DNA of 64,000 nt from contig NZ_CP109434.1 of NCBI RefSeq assembly GCF_036227105.1, forward strand, positions 2,608,001-2,672,000, given 5' to 3'. The DNA is from Amycolatopsis sp. NBC_01488. Lineage in GTDB: Bacteria; Actinomycetota; Actinomycetes; Mycobacteriales; Pseudonocardiaceae. A model generated the notes under the pieces. It saw only the letters and a program-made list of their open reading frames with translations. It was not told the DNA's origin and did not search any database. The position numbers and the translations under genes were made by a program. Positions 33,207-44,150 of this stretch are shown here, one piece after another (position 1 is the first letter of the stretch; the number at the start of each line of letters is the position of its first letter).

Positions 33207-34487
33207 CTAAGCCGCGGCCAAGGCGACTTCGGCGGACCCCACCACCCGGTTGCGCCCGCCGTGCTTGGCCGCGTAGACGGCCGCGTCGGCGGACGCCATC
33301 ACTTCCTCGATCGACGACCCGTCGAGCGGGTAGGCGGCGACGCCGATCGACGCCGTCTGCCGTTCGATGTCGACGAAGGCGCCTTCGTTGGTCTTCGTGC
33401 TGATGATCAGCTCGCTGACCCGTTGCCGGATCCGCTCCGCCGTGACGATCGCGTCCTCCTTGGACGTCGACGGCAGCAGCGCCACGAACTCCTCGCCGCC
33501 GAACCGGCCGACCAGGTCGTGCGCCCGCGTCTCCTGCTTGACCACGGCGGCCACCGCCTTGAGCACGTCGTCCCCCGCGAGGTGCCCGTAGGTGTCGTTG
33601 ATCCGCTTGAAGTGGTCGAGGTCGATCATCATGGCGCCGAAGCTGCCCTTGTCGCGCTCGGCGCGCGAGATCTCGCGCTGCGCGCCGTCCTGCCAGGTGG
33701 TGGCGTTCAGCAGCTGCGTTTTCTGGTCGGTGGTGGCCAGCTCCTCGAGCCGCTTGACCAGCACGGACCGCTGCAGCACGTACAGCGGCAGGATGACCAG
33801 CACCGACAGCAGCGCCTCCTGGCCGAGCACCATCACCAGCAGCCCGCCGACGCACAGCGTGGACAGTTCGAGCAGGTTGTCGTCCATGCCGCCGAGGCAG
33901 CTCTCGACCGTCGCCTCCTCCGGGTTGGCGAGGTAGAGGCCGAGGCCGGTCAGGGCCGCGTTGACCACGAAGTACACCGCCACCGCGAGCGAGACGGCGA
34001 GGACGCTCAGCCCCGGCGAGAAGTGCGTGACCAGCCCGGCCGAGCAGGCCGACAGCGTCGCGCTGGTGGCGTTCGCGGCGACCCGGTGCGGCTGGCCCGG
34101 GCGGGTGCCCGACCAGCTGCGCAGCGCCAGGCCGACGTACAGCGTCACCCCGAGCAAGGTGACCAGCTGCGTCGGCAGCAGGAGCGCGGCGGGCAGCAGC
34201 CACACCGACGTCATGTTCATGTGCGGGCCGTCGCTCAGGATGCGCCGCTGGCGCTCGATCCGACGGCTGACCTCGGTCTGGGCCAGGGCGAGCGCGCCCA
34301 GCAGGCCGAGGATGCCCACGTGCTTCAGCGTGATCGTGGTGGTGACCGTGGCGACGGCCGTCCAGCCCACCAGTACTGCGATCGCCGCGAGCGTGACGGC
34401 GATCCAGCGGGGCGGCCGCCGCCACAGCGCCCAGCCCGCAACACCAGAAATCACGCCTTGTCCAGACCGTTCCCCCAATGTGACCAT
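33207..34487 (-). CDS. membrane-bound diguanylate cyclase (GGDEF)
   Basis: A 426-residue protein with about six N-terminal membrane spans (residues 20-235) followed by a GGDEF domain. The active site reads GRFGGEEFVALL, a functional GGEEF variant, and the inhibitory site RAHD sits nine residues upstream in standard spacing, so product feedback inhibition should work. No EAL domain follows. It would convert two GTP to cyclic di-GMP, which controls development in streptomycetes. GGGGGAAG precedes the ATG at 34487; an earlier in-frame start at 34529 lacks such a site. The N-terminal sensor is not of a named type. Confidence 0.92.
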   Translation of the reverse strand: MVTLGERSGQGVISGVAGWALWRRPPRWIAVTLAAIAVLVGWTAVATVTTTITLKHVGILGLLGALALAQTEVSRRIERQRRILSDGPHMNMTSVWLLPAALLLPTQLVTLLGVTLYVGLALRSWSGTRPGQPHRVAANATSATLSACSAGLVTHFSPGLSVLAVSLAVAVYFVVNAALTGLGLYLANPEEATVESCLGGMDDNLLELSTLCVGGLLVMVLGQEALLSVLVILPLYVLQRSVLVKRLEELATTDQKTQLLNATTWQDGAQREISRAERDKGSFGAMMIDLDHFKRINDTYGHLAGDDVLKAVAAVVKQETRAHDLVGRFGGEEFVALLPSTSKEDAIVTAERIRQRVSELIISTKTNEGAFVDIERQTASIGVAAYPLDGSSIEEVMASADAAVYAAKHGGRNRVVGSAEVALAAA

Positions 34488-34692
34488 TCTTCCCCCAAAC
34501 CCTTGCGCTCGGTGGTGGTGATGAACCACTCACGGACAGTTTCAGCCCGTTTGCCGTCTGTCCACAAGGGCCTTAGGTGTGTACATTTTCCGGGACGCCG
34601 GATCGAAGGGTGGCCAGCGATGCGTTCCAGAGATCAGTGAGCCGGAGCCGCGCCGCAAGGTCGCGATGACGAAGCCAGCGTGTCGAGCGTGC

Positions 34693-35955
34693 TCAGGCGT
34701 GTTCGGCGCGCTGGGTCTCAAAGTCATGCCCACCTTCGCCCGCCCCCGAAGGCCGTGAGCGCCGCCACGCGAGCGCGAGCGGCGCCGTAAGTATCAATCC
34801 GGCAACGCCGAAGATCCCGACGGTCGTCTGCGCGCCGAAGTGGTCCGTCAGCACCCCGCCGATGAGCGGGCTGACGCCGAGCATCGTCGTCAGGCCGGTG
34901 TTGGACAGGCCCATCGTCTGCGCGCGGTTCTCGTCGGGCACGGCGAGCGTCAGCGACGCCGTCGCCTGCAGCAGCGCGACCGAGCCGAACGCGCCGGACA
35001 GGACGAACAGGATGATCGACACCCACGGGTTCGGCTGGGCGAAGCCGACCAGCATGGGCACGGCGCACAGCGCCGACAGCGGCCCGATCAGCTTCGGCCG
35101 GGCGTCCGCGGGCACCCACCGCGTGAAGATGAACGTGCCGATGACGCTGCCCACCGGGTCGGCCGCGAGCAGGAGCCCGACGAGTTCGGGGCCGCCGCCC
35201 GCCGATGAGACGTACGGGGCCGCGATCCCCTCGTAGACCGGCAGCAGGCCCATCAGCCAGGTGAACAGCACGAGCGCGCGCAGCGCGGGGTTGGCGAGCG
35301 CCACCCGCCCGCCGGTGCTGATCATGGCGAAGAACGACTTCCGCTTTTCGGCGTTCGCGGCCGGCGGCCGCGAACGCACGCCGAACCGGACGAAGCCGGC
35401 GGAGAGCAGGAACGTGGCCGCGTCGACGACCAGGGCCACGTGCGGGTCGAGGGCCAGCAGCAGCGCGCCGCCGCCGGCGAACCCGAGCAGCTGCGCCGAC
35501 TGCACGGTCATGCTCCGCACACCCATGCCGACGACGAACCGGTCACCCTCGAGGATCTGCGGCAGCAGGGCGAGCTGGGCGGCCTTGAACGGCGGGTTCA
35601 GCAGCGAGACGCACGCGACCAGGACGCAGACCACCCAGAACGGCAGCGACGGGATGGCGACGAGCAGGATCAGGCCGGCCCGCACCAGGTCGACGGTGAC
35701 CATCACGGTCCGCCGCGAGAACCGGTCGGCGAGGCCGGTCAGGAAGATGCCGCCGAGCAGCGAGGGCGCGAACGTCAGCGCGTAGGTGAGGCCGGTCAGC
35801 GTGGCAGAGCCGGTCACGGTGAAGACGAGGATGGACAGCGCGACTCTGGCCAGCTGGTCCCCGGCGATCGACAGCAGCTCCCCGAACCACAGCGCGCGGA
35901 ACTCGGCGACCCCGAACACCTCGCGGAACGTGACGCGATCCCGCGGTGCTGCCAT
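34693..35955 (-). CDS. MFS transporter (MFS_3/TCR-type efflux)
   Basis: A 420-residue, 12-span major facilitator. The N-terminal FREVFGVAEFRALWFGELLSI and GDQLARVALSI match the enterobactin-exporter/macrolide-efflux-like (MFS_3) group; the motif A loop is GLADRFSRRTVMV. It exports drugs or natural products. ATG 35955 has GGGAGAAAG upstream. A nested dyad lies 74 bp upstream (36029-36058) and may be its operator; no local regulator gene is adjacent. Confidence 0.88.
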   Translation of the reverse strand: MAAPRDRVTFREVFGVAEFRALWFGELLSIAGDQLARVALSILVFTVTGSATLTGLTYALTFAPSLLGGIFLTGLADRFSRRTVMVTVDLVRAGLILLVAIPSLPFWVVCVLVACVSLLNPPFKAAQLALLPQILEGDRFVVGMGVRSMTVQSAQLLGFAGGGALLLALDPHVALVVDAATFLLSAGFVRFGVRSRPPAANAEKRKSFFAMISTGGRVALANPALRALVLFTWLMGLLPVYEGIAAPYVSSAGGGPELVGLLLAADPVGSVIGTFIFTRWVPADARPKLIGPLSALCAVPMLVGFAQPNPWVSIILFVLSGAFGSVALLQATASLTLAVPDENRAQTMGLSNTGLTTMLGVSPLIGGVLTDHFGAQTTVGIFGVAGLILTAPLALAWRRSRPSGAGEGGHDFETQRAEHA

Positions 35956-36264
35956 GCGCTTTCTCCCGACCTCTTGTGCAGACCGTGCCGTTCTCATGAC
36001 CGCTGGTGACGAGAAGGCCGATCGGTCATGAGGCAGTCACGGTACGTGAGTTGCCTCAGCCAGTGTCCCGTGACTGTTGGTAAATCTCTAGGTTCTTTCG
36101 CCGGTATCCAAGGTGTCACGGAGCTTTCCTGAACGAGTCAGACGATAGCCCGCAGTGTCTGGCCGGTCGCCCAGGAGTCACCAATGGATCATTCCGTACC
36201 CGATGGCCGGAGGACCAGAGGCAAAAGTAGCCACCTCGCGTTGGCGAAGTCCGCAGGGTGGAAC
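35956..36264. other. intergenic region upstream of the MFS gene
   Basis: A 309-bp stretch without a convincing gene. It holds the MFS promoter region and the nested dyad at 36029-36058. Open frames crossing it do not have actinobacterial codon bias. Nothing else is recognised. Confidence 0.6.
36029..36058. promoter_or_regulatory. nested inverted repeat upstream of the MFS exporter
   Basis: Outer arms TGAGGCA and TGCCTCA surround inner arms TCACG and CGTGA about a GTA centre. The two arm pairs are offset by one base (G on the left, GT on the right). It could be an operator or an mRNA hairpin. Confidence 0.5.
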
Positions 36265-36606
36265 TCAGGCCCGGTGCTTTTCGATCACCTCGATCGACGC
36301 GCGGACCTGCTCGAAGGTGGGCGGGGCCGCCCGGTTGAACACGACGGTCAGGGACCGGCGGGGGATGATCACGAACTCGACGTCGACCCCGGCCGCCTCC
36401 GACGCGGCTTCGACGACGTCTCGCCAGTGCTTCGGGTCGATCCCGTCGGGGTCGGCCCATTCGTGCGCGAAGATCGCCCAGTTGCCCCTGAGCAGGGTGC
36501 CGACCACGTCCTGCGCGGTGTGGACGCGGTGCGGCGGACCTATCTCAGCGGCCAAGTCTTCGTCGTCGCGGCACAGCTGCGAAGGCCCGGGCGCCTGGGT
36601 GGACAA
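36265..36606 (-). CDS. small hypothetical protein
   Basis: A 113-residue soluble protein of no recognised family. The predicted pattern is mixed alpha/beta, with DVVGTLLRGNWAIFAHEW in the middle and a C-terminal VEFVIIPRRSLTVVFNRAA strand pair plus helix. Codon use is like its neighbours. The start is uncertain: a TTG at 36606 is used, with AGAGGAG about 13 bases upstream. It is divergent from the FAD/NAD gene at 36741. Confidence 0.55.
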   Translation of the reverse strand: MSTQAPGPSQLCRDDEDLAAEIGPPHRVHTAQDVVGTLLRGNWAIFAHEWADPDGIDPKHWRDVVEAASEAAGVDVEFVIIPRRSLTVVFNRAAPPTFEQVRASIEVIEKHRA

Positions 36607-36740
36607 CGGACAATTCCGCTCCTCTCGCCGACGTGCCCCGGGGATTCGGCGCCGCGGGCCGGAGTGTTTGGTTTTATTCCCGGAATTCCGGAGTATGGGA
36701 AGGACGCCCTGGTCCAGGGCCCCGGCGTAGCTTCGGCTCC

Positions 36741-38618
36741 ATGGCCGAGCGCGCGCCGTTCACCCTCGTTGTCGTGGGCGCCGGACCCCGGGGGGTCGGC
36801 GTCCTCGAGCGGCTCGGCGCGAACGCGGACCTCCTGCGCGACCGGCGGCTCGAGGTGCACCTGGTCGACCCGTTCCCGCCGGGACCCGGCCGCGTGTGGC
36901 GCTACGACCAGTCACCGCTGCTGCGGATGAACTCCATGCCCGAAGACGTCACGATGTTCACCGACGACTCGGTGAAGATGGCGGGCCCGGTGCGGCCCGG
37001 GCCGACGCTGCTGGAGTGGGCGCGGAAGGTGCGTGACGGCTCGCTCGACGCCGAGGTGCCGCCCGACGTCGTCGCCGAGCTGACCGCGCTCGACAGCTTC
37101 GACTTCCCGACCCGGCGGCTGCAGAGCGCCTACCTGACCTGGTTCTACCGCACGGTCCTCGGCGATCTGCCCGACGGCATCGCCGTCGTCGAGCACGCCG
37201 CGCGGGCGGTCGGTGTCGACGGTCATACCGTCAGCCTGTCCGACGGGACGGCCGTCGCGGCGGACGCCGTCGTGTTCACGGTCGGGCACCTCGACGCGGA
37301 CCCGGACGAGCGGGAGCGCGAGCTCGTGACGTTCGCCGCGCGGCACGGGCTCGCGTACTACCCGGCCGGCTACACCGCCGACGTCGACTACTCCGGCATC
37401 GCGCCCGGCGAAACCGTGCTGGTGCGCGGGTTCGGGCTGGCGTTCGTCGACCTGATGCTGCTGCTGACCGAAGGCCGCGGCGGCCGGTTCGAGGACCTCC
37501 CGTCCGGCGGCCTGCGCTACCACCCGAGCGGCGCGGAGCCGGTGCTGCACGTCGGCTCGCGGCGCGGGGTGCCCTACCACGCGAAGATCGGCTACCGGCT
37601 GCGCGGGAAACCGTTGCGGCTGCCCAGGTTCTTCGACGCCTACGCCATGGACGGGCTTCCCGGGGAGGCCCTCGACTTCCGCACGGACGTCTGGCCGCTG
37701 ATCGCCAAGGAGCTTGCCTGGGGCTACTACAGCGAGCTGTTCACCGGGCACCCGGACCGCGTGCGCCTGGACTTCGTCGTGTTCGCCGACGCCTTCGCCG
37801 ACCTGCCCTGGGATTCGCCGGGCATGCGGGACCTCGTCGAGCGGGCGGTCCCCGCCGAGGCCGACCGCCTCGACCTCGACCGGCTCGACCGGCCGCTGGC
37901 GGACCGCGAGTTCGGCTCGGCGGAGGAGTTCGGCAAGGGACTGCGTGAGTACGTCGAAGCCGACCTCACGCGCCGGGCGGACCAGGAGTTCAGCGCCGAC
38001 CTCGGCGCGTTCATGGCGTTGCTCTCGGTCTACGGCCAGCTGCCCACGCTCGTCCAAAAAGGACGGTTGGCGGCGTCGTCGCAGGTGTCCGATATGGACG
38101 GCTGGTTCCACGGCTTCTTCTCGTACTACGCCAGCGGGCCGCCGCCGCGTCGGCTGGAGGAGCTGCTGGCCCTGCACCAGGCCGGTGTGGTTTCCTTCGC
38201 CGGCGCGGACATGCAGGTGACGGCGGACGCGGGTGCGTTCGTCGCGTCCAGTGCCAGCTATCCGGGGACGGTTTCGGCGCGGACGTTGGTCGAGGCGCGC
38301 CTGCCGGGCCCGAGCGTGACCCGCGCGGCGGACGGCCTGCTCCGGCAGCTGCGCGACACCGGCGAGCTCGCCGAGGAGACGGTGGCCGACCCGGTGACGG
38401 GCGCGTTGCTGCCGTCCGGCCGGATCCACACGCGGGTGTCGGACTCCCGCCTGCTCGACGGCACCGGCCGCCCCCATCCGCACCGCTTCGCCGTGGGCCC
38501 GCACACGAGCGCCCGCTCGGCGGCGGCGTTCACCCGCCCGCGGACGAACGCGGCGAGCTTCCGCCAGAACGACGCCGTGGCACGCGAGATCCTGGCGCTG
38601 GTCAGCTCGCCCAGCTGA
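36741..38618 (+). CDS. large FAD/NAD(P)-binding protein (NAD_binding_9 type)
   Basis: A 625-residue protein starting with a dinucleotide-binding motif (VVGAGPRGVGVLERLG, about residues 11-26) and followed by LVDPFPPGPGRVWRYDQSPLLRMN, the hallmark of the FAD/NAD(P)-binding (PF13454) family. A second Rossmann-like segment occurs near VLVRGFGLAFVDLMLLL. The substrate is unknown; relatives include N-hydroxylating and single-component flavoproteins. The ATG at 36741 is chosen because the Rossmann strand follows at the normal distance. Its last 17 bp overlap the convergent glycosyltransferase. Confidence 0.8.
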   Translation: MAERAPFTLVVVGAGPRGVGVLERLGANADLLRDRRLEVHLVDPFPPGPGRVWRYDQSPLLRMNSMPEDVTMFTDDSVKMAGPVRPGPTLLEWARKVRDGSLDAEVPPDVVAELTALDSFDFPTRRLQSAYLTWFYRTVLGDLPDGIAVVEHAARAVGVDGHTVSLSDGTAVAADAVVFTVGHLDADPDERERELVTFAARHGLAYYPAGYTADVDYSGIAPGETVLVRGFGLAFVDLMLLLTEGRGGRFEDLPSGGLRYHPSGAEPVLHVGSRRGVPYHAKIGYRLRGKPLRLPRFFDAYAMDGLPGEALDFRTDVWPLIAKELAWGYYSELFTGHPDRVRLDFVVFADAFADLPWDSPGMRDLVERAVPAEADRLDLDRLDRPLADREFGSAEEFGKGLREYVEADLTRRADQEFSADLGAFMALLSVYGQLPTLVQKGRLAASSQVSDMDGWFHGFFSYYASGPPPRRLEELLALHQAGVVSFAGADMQVTADAGAFVASSASYPGTVSARTLVEARLPGPSVTRAADGLLRQLRDTGELAEETVADPVTGALLPSGRIHTRVSDSRLLDGTGRPHPHRFAVGPHTSARSAAAFTRPRTNAASFRQNDAVAREILALVSSPS

Positions 38619-39708
38619 CGATCTCGGCCAGCACTCGCGACGGCGGGGGCATTTCCGCGATCTCGGCCGCGGTGCTTCGCGCGAGGTCGCGCGGCTTCGG
38701 ATCGGTGAGCAGTTCGCGCGCCGCCGTTTCGATCGCGGGGATCCGGATCGCCTCGCCTGTCAAGGACTTCGCCGCGCCGAGCGCTTCGAGGTGCTCGGCG
38801 TTGGCGAACTGGTCGGCGCCCTGCGGCAGGATCAGCTGTGGCAGCCCGGCGGCGAGCGACGCGAGCACCGTGCCCGTGCCGCCGTGGTGCACCACCAGGC
38901 CCGCGTGCTTCAGGACCTCGGCCTGCGGCACGAATCCCGCGACGCGCACGCGGTCCGGCACCGAGCCGAGCAGCGAGGGATCGCCGGGGCCGAGCGCCAC
39001 CAGCACGTCGGCGTCCAGCCGTGACAGCGCGCGGATCGCGCCGCGCAGCACCTGCGTCGCGCCGAAGACGACGGTGCCGAGCGTCAGGTAGACGAAGCCG
39101 TCTTCCGGGAGCGGCGGCAGCGGGACGTCCGGGTCGAACGGCGTCGGGCGCATCCGGAACACCGTCGGGACGGCCGCCGTGCCCGGGTCTCGGACGCTGT
39201 CGGGCCAGACGTCCACGCACGCGTCGCCGAACAGGGCGTCCGCGGGGAGGGTGCCCCAGAGCGGCCGCAGTCGTTCGGTCGCGACGGCCAGGATCTCCGG
39301 CGGCATCGACCGCCCGATCACGACCGAGACGGCCGGGATCCCCGCCCGGCGCGCGGCGATCCCGGCGCCGACGTCGCTCATCTCGTAGACGACCAGGTCC
39401 GGACGCAGGCCCGGAAGCAGCGGCGTCAGGTCCTCGAGCAGCGACTTCGGCAGCAACTCGGCGAACATCGTGACGCCGACGTCGAGGAAGCCGGCGTCCT
39501 CGCCGTGCCGCTTCTTGGCTTCGGTCTCCGCCTCGCCGATGCCGATGCCGGCGCGATGGACGTCGAAACCGAGGTCGCGCACCTTGGGCACGAACGCTTC
39601 GCCGGTGCCGAACACGACCTGGTGGCCCGCTGCAACGGCCGCGTTCGCCAGTGGCAGCAAGGGAAACAGGTGGCCGTACGCCGGGCGGCACGTGAAGAGG
39701 ATCCGCAC
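38602..39708 (-). CDS. MGT/UGT-like glycosyltransferase
   Basis: About 368 residues of GT-B fold, family GT1. N-terminal RILFTCRPAYGHLFPLLPLA gives the acceptor domain with catalytic His in YGH; the C-terminal donor domain has VYLTLGTVVFG, then HHGGTGTVLASLAAGLPQL and PQGADQFANAE, the macrolide glycosyltransferase nucleotide-sugar signature. It likely adds a sugar to a natural product or xenobiotic, but no biosynthetic cluster is around. The GTG at 39708 is used because the protein then starts VRILF as in relatives; the frame is open to 39762. Confidence 0.88.
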   Translation of the reverse strand: MRILFTCRPAYGHLFPLLPLANAAVAAGHQVVFGTGEAFVPKVRDLGFDVHRAGIGIGEAETEAKKRHGEDAGFLDVGVTMFAELLPKSLLEDLTPLLPGLRPDLVVYEMSDVGAGIAARRAGIPAVSVVIGRSMPPEILAVATERLRPLWGTLPADALFGDACVDVWPDSVRDPGTAAVPTVFRMRPTPFDPDVPLPPLPEDGFVYLTLGTVVFGATQVLRGAIRALSRLDADVLVALGPGDPSLLGSVPDRVRVAGFVPQAEVLKHAGLVVHHGGTGTVLASLAAGLPQLILPQGADQFANAEHLEALGAAKSLTGEAIRIPAIETAARELLTDPKPRDLARSTAAEIAEMPPPSRVLAEIVSWAS

Positions 39709-39787
39709 CGCCCTGAGCGTACTCGGCAGCCCTTGCCGACCGGAGCGATTTGCTGCGCCCACTGCCGCGGCGCGGACGTCCCGCCGG

Positions 39788-40426
39788 TCAGCAGCGGCCG
39801 AGCATGTCCGTCAGCGCGCTCTTCTCGGCGGTGTTGACCGTGAGCTTGAACTTGTACTTCACCGCGGTCCACATCTTCGCGTAGGTGCACCAGTAGCTGG
39901 TGAGCGGCGGCTTCCACTGGTCGGGCGACTTGTCGCCCTTCTCCTGGTTGACGTTGTCCGTCACGGCGATCAGCTGCGGGTCGGTGAGGTCGTTCGCGTA
40001 CGCCTGGCGCTGCGCGGTCGTCCACGCCGACGCCCCGGTGCGCCACGCGTCGGCCAGCGGCACGACGTGGTCGATGTCCACATCGGACGCGGCCGTCCAG
40101 GTCGCGCCGTCGTACGGGCTCTTCCAGGTGCCGGACGTCGGGGCGCAGTCCGAACCGGTGACGACGTTCGTGCCGTCGCGCTTGAGGACCAGTTCGCGGG
40201 TGTTGCAGCTGTTGCCCTGGTCGATCCAGTGCGGGAACTTGTCCCGGCTGTAGCCGGTCTGCGAACCGTCGGCCTTGACGGTGAGGGCCGCGAGCTCCGA
40301 CTTCGCCGTGGTCGTGGCCGGAATGCCCGGCGGAGTGGCCTCGGCGACGCTGATCAGCGTCCCGGAAAGCACGGTGGTGGCCGCGACGACGGTCAAGCAA
40401 TGACGAACAGCACGCCTGGTTGGCAT
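39788..40426 (-). CDS. secreted HNH-type nuclease (DUF1524-like)
   Basis: A 212-residue protein with a Sec signal (positive MPTRRAVRH start, hydrophobic TVVAATTVLSGTLIS, cleavage near ATP around residue 31). The mature domain contains DIDHVVPLADAW, the HNH/DUF1524 metal-binding motif, followed by NDLTDPQLIAVTDNVNQEKGDKSP with Asn and Lys in positions usual for this fold. It is therefore a predicted extracellular DNase or RNase. Its upstream region closely matches that of the neighbouring HNH protein at 40620. Confidence 0.87.
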   Translation of the reverse strand: MPTRRAVRHCLTVVAATTVLSGTLISVAEATPPGIPATTTAKSELAALTVKADGSQTGYSRDKFPHWIDQGNSCNTRELVLKRDGTNVVTGSDCAPTSGTWKSPYDGATWTAASDVDIDHVVPLADAWRTGASAWTTAQRQAYANDLTDPQLIAVTDNVNQEKGDKSPDQWKPPLTSYWCTYAKMWTAVKYKFKLTVNTAEKSALTDMLGRC

Positions 40427-40430
40427 TTTG

Positions 40431-40504
40431 CTGCCTCCGTGTCAGGTGTGGGGACAGCTAACCCTGATACATCGGAGTGGCTGGTGCAACACGTATGGGT
40501 GACA
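40431..40504 (-). repeat. conserved leader of the first HNH gene
   Basis: Blocks shared with the leader at 41164-41239: CTGCCTCCGTGTCA (plus strand, contains the complement of the Shine-Dalgarno GGAGG), a GGTG-GGGAC block, TAACC, and GCAACACNNNTGGGTGACA. Order and spacing are the same, so the two promoters and leaders derive from one ancestor or share a regulator. Confidence 0.7.
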
Positions 40505-40619
40505 TACTGACGCAGCTGGGTTAATTCCTCATGACTTCGCCATCGCGGAATTGCGCTGTCGTTCTCGACGGAGCCCGGGCGGGCGGTCGGCCTGCCCGCC
40601 CGGACCGCATCCGCCCTGG

Positions 40620-41159
40620 TCAGCCGATTCCCAGCACCGACTCGGCCGTCGTCCAGTCGGTCAGCATGGCGTGCTGCGCGGCCGTCAGAGTGGCTTTTTT
40701 CGCGCAGACGGCTTTCTTCACCGCGTTTTCCACGCTGTCCTTCGAATACGAATTCTCGCTCCCCGAGTGCGGCTCCGGCCAAAGGTTCTTCGGATCCTTC
40801 GGCGCGCCGCCGAGTTCGAGCGGGAGGAAATGGTCTTCTTCGTAGTCGGAAAGGCTCGTGTCGGAATACCCGTAGTCCGTGATCCCCTGCACCTTCAGTT
40901 TGTTGGTGTAGGAGGTCGACGGCCGGATCGTCGCGGTCCAGCCGGAAACGCAGATGGTCGAGCCGATCGTCGACTGCGTGACGTCCGGGTTCAGCGCGCC
41001 GGGCGTGCAGGTCGGGTCCGGCAGCGGTAGATCCGCCTGTGAGCAGGTGGCTTCGGTGGTCGCGGTGGCCGCGCCGGCGACGCCGGTGACGCCGCCGGAC
41101 AAAGCGGCGACCACGGCGATCGTGGTAAAGGAACAATAAAACGCGCGAATGGTGGGCAT
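40620..41159 (-). CDS. secreted HNH-type nuclease-like protein (second)
   Basis: A 179-residue secreted protein with a signal sequence ending near AGAAT (about residue 30). The mature part includes paired cysteines (TCSQADLPLPDPTC, ICVSGW) and the HNH-like EEDHFLPLELGGAPKDPKNLWPEP, where the DH pair and the downstream Asn are the typical zinc/metal and catalytic positions. Little similarity to the first HNH protein is seen outside this motif, so they are different types sharing a leader. Predicted extracellular nuclease. Confidence 0.85.
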   Translation of the reverse strand: MPTIRAFYCSFTTIAVVAALSGGVTGVAGAATATTEATCSQADLPLPDPTCTPGALNPDVTQSTIGSTICVSGWTATIRPSTSYTNKLKVQGITDYGYSDTSLSDYEEDHFLPLELGGAPKDPKNLWPEPHSGSENSYSKDSVENAVKKAVCAKKATLTAAQHAMLTDWTTAESVLGIG

Positions 41160-41163
41160 CTGA

Positions 41164-41239
41164 CTGCCTCCGTGTCATCGGTGGGGACCGAATAACCATC
41201 AGACACGGAAGTGGCAGTAAGCAACACTTGTGGGTGACA
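41164..41239 (-). repeat. conserved leader of the second HNH gene
   Basis: Second copy of the leader described at 40431-40504. The distal block GCAACACTTGTGGGTGACA (41221-41239) differs from the other copy at only a few positions, and the proximal 14-base block at 41164-41177 is identical. Confidence 0.7.
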
Positions 41240-41406
41240 CTTAGTTAACGCCAGGTGACACCCGTGCGGTTAATGCGTTGCCGATGCAGCGGGAAACATT
41301 GTCAAAAAGGGCAATTCGCCGCCGGATTGCCCCGATATGCGCCGTATGACGCTTACCTGGCGGCGGTCAGCCCGGATGAAGAACTTTCATCCGAAAGTCG
41401 CGGGGT

Positions 41407-43452
<2,046 letters not shown>

Positions 43453-43455
43453 CGT

Positions 43456-43953
43456 TCAGGTCAGTTTCGTGCTGACCGGGGTCTCGTTGCGGAAGAGGTC
43501 GAGCACCGGGCAGTGCTCGTCGACCTCGCGCTTGAGCTCTTCGTAGCGCTCCCGGCTCGCCGGACCCTCCAGTTCGACGGACACCCGCACGTCCCCGAAA
43601 CCGGGGCGGGTGTTGAAGGAGAAGCCGAAGAAGCCGTGCAGGTCGAGGTCGCCGTCGACGGTGACCTTGACGGAGTCGAGCGGGATGCCGCGTTTCGCCG
43701 CCCAGAACTGGTAGGTGATGACCTGGCAGGACCCGAGGGCGGCGAGCGCGAACTCGACGGGGTTGGCCGCGTGGTCGGTCCCGCCGAGCGCCGGCGGCTC
43801 GTCGACGGTGAAGCTGTGGTCGCGCACCTTGACCTCGACCTCGGTCTTGGTCCCGGGCTTGAGGTCGTTGGCCACGCTGAAGGAGACGGCGGCGTTGTGC
43901 GGGTCCGCGTCGACGGCCTTGCGGGTGCCTTCGATGACGTCGGTCAGCGACAT
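43456..43953 (-). CDS. OsmC-family peroxide/redox protein
   Basis: A 165-residue OsmC/Ohr-superfamily protein. The reactive cysteines are in ALAALGSCQVITYQFWA (first Cys) and EVDEHCPVLDLF (second Cys), and a GGTDHAANPVEFALAALG loop precedes the first. These proteins reduce organic hydroperoxides through a dithiol cycle. The ATG at 43953 follows GAGGAG; a longer form from 43974 is possible. Convergent with purA, 3 bp from its stop, with no clear terminator. Confidence 0.9.
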   Translation of the reverse strand: MSLTDVIEGTRKAVDADPHNAAVSFSVANDLKPGTKTEVEVKVRDHSFTVDEPPALGGTDHAANPVEFALAALGSCQVITYQFWAAKRGIPLDSVKVTVDGDLDLHGFFGFSFNTRPGFGDVRVSVELEGPASRERYEELKREVDEHCPVLDLFRNETPVSTKLT

Positions 43954-44150
43954 GGGGCTCTCCTCGATGATCGGCATTTCGCCACAGGGTGGGCGAATCT
44001 CGCGAGGGGCGCTCGGGTTCTCAAGTCCTGGGAGCACGGGTGCCCGCGATGCGGAAGCACTCGACCGGGGGACGCGAGAACGGTAACGCCGGCGGTAACG
44101 GAGCGATAACGAGAGGACAGACCCGCAGCCGGACAGCAGGAGAGCCGTTA

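Noticed and set aside
32169..34640. An 823-codon open frame crossing the lipase, TetR and GGDEF genes.
   Set aside because: It covers three well-supported genes, with low-complexity Arg/Asp/Gly/Val composition; no domain visible.
34542..34733. A 63-codon leftward open frame between the GGDEF and MFS genes.
   Set aside because: No ribosome binding site, no motif, and it overlaps the end of the MFS gene in another frame.
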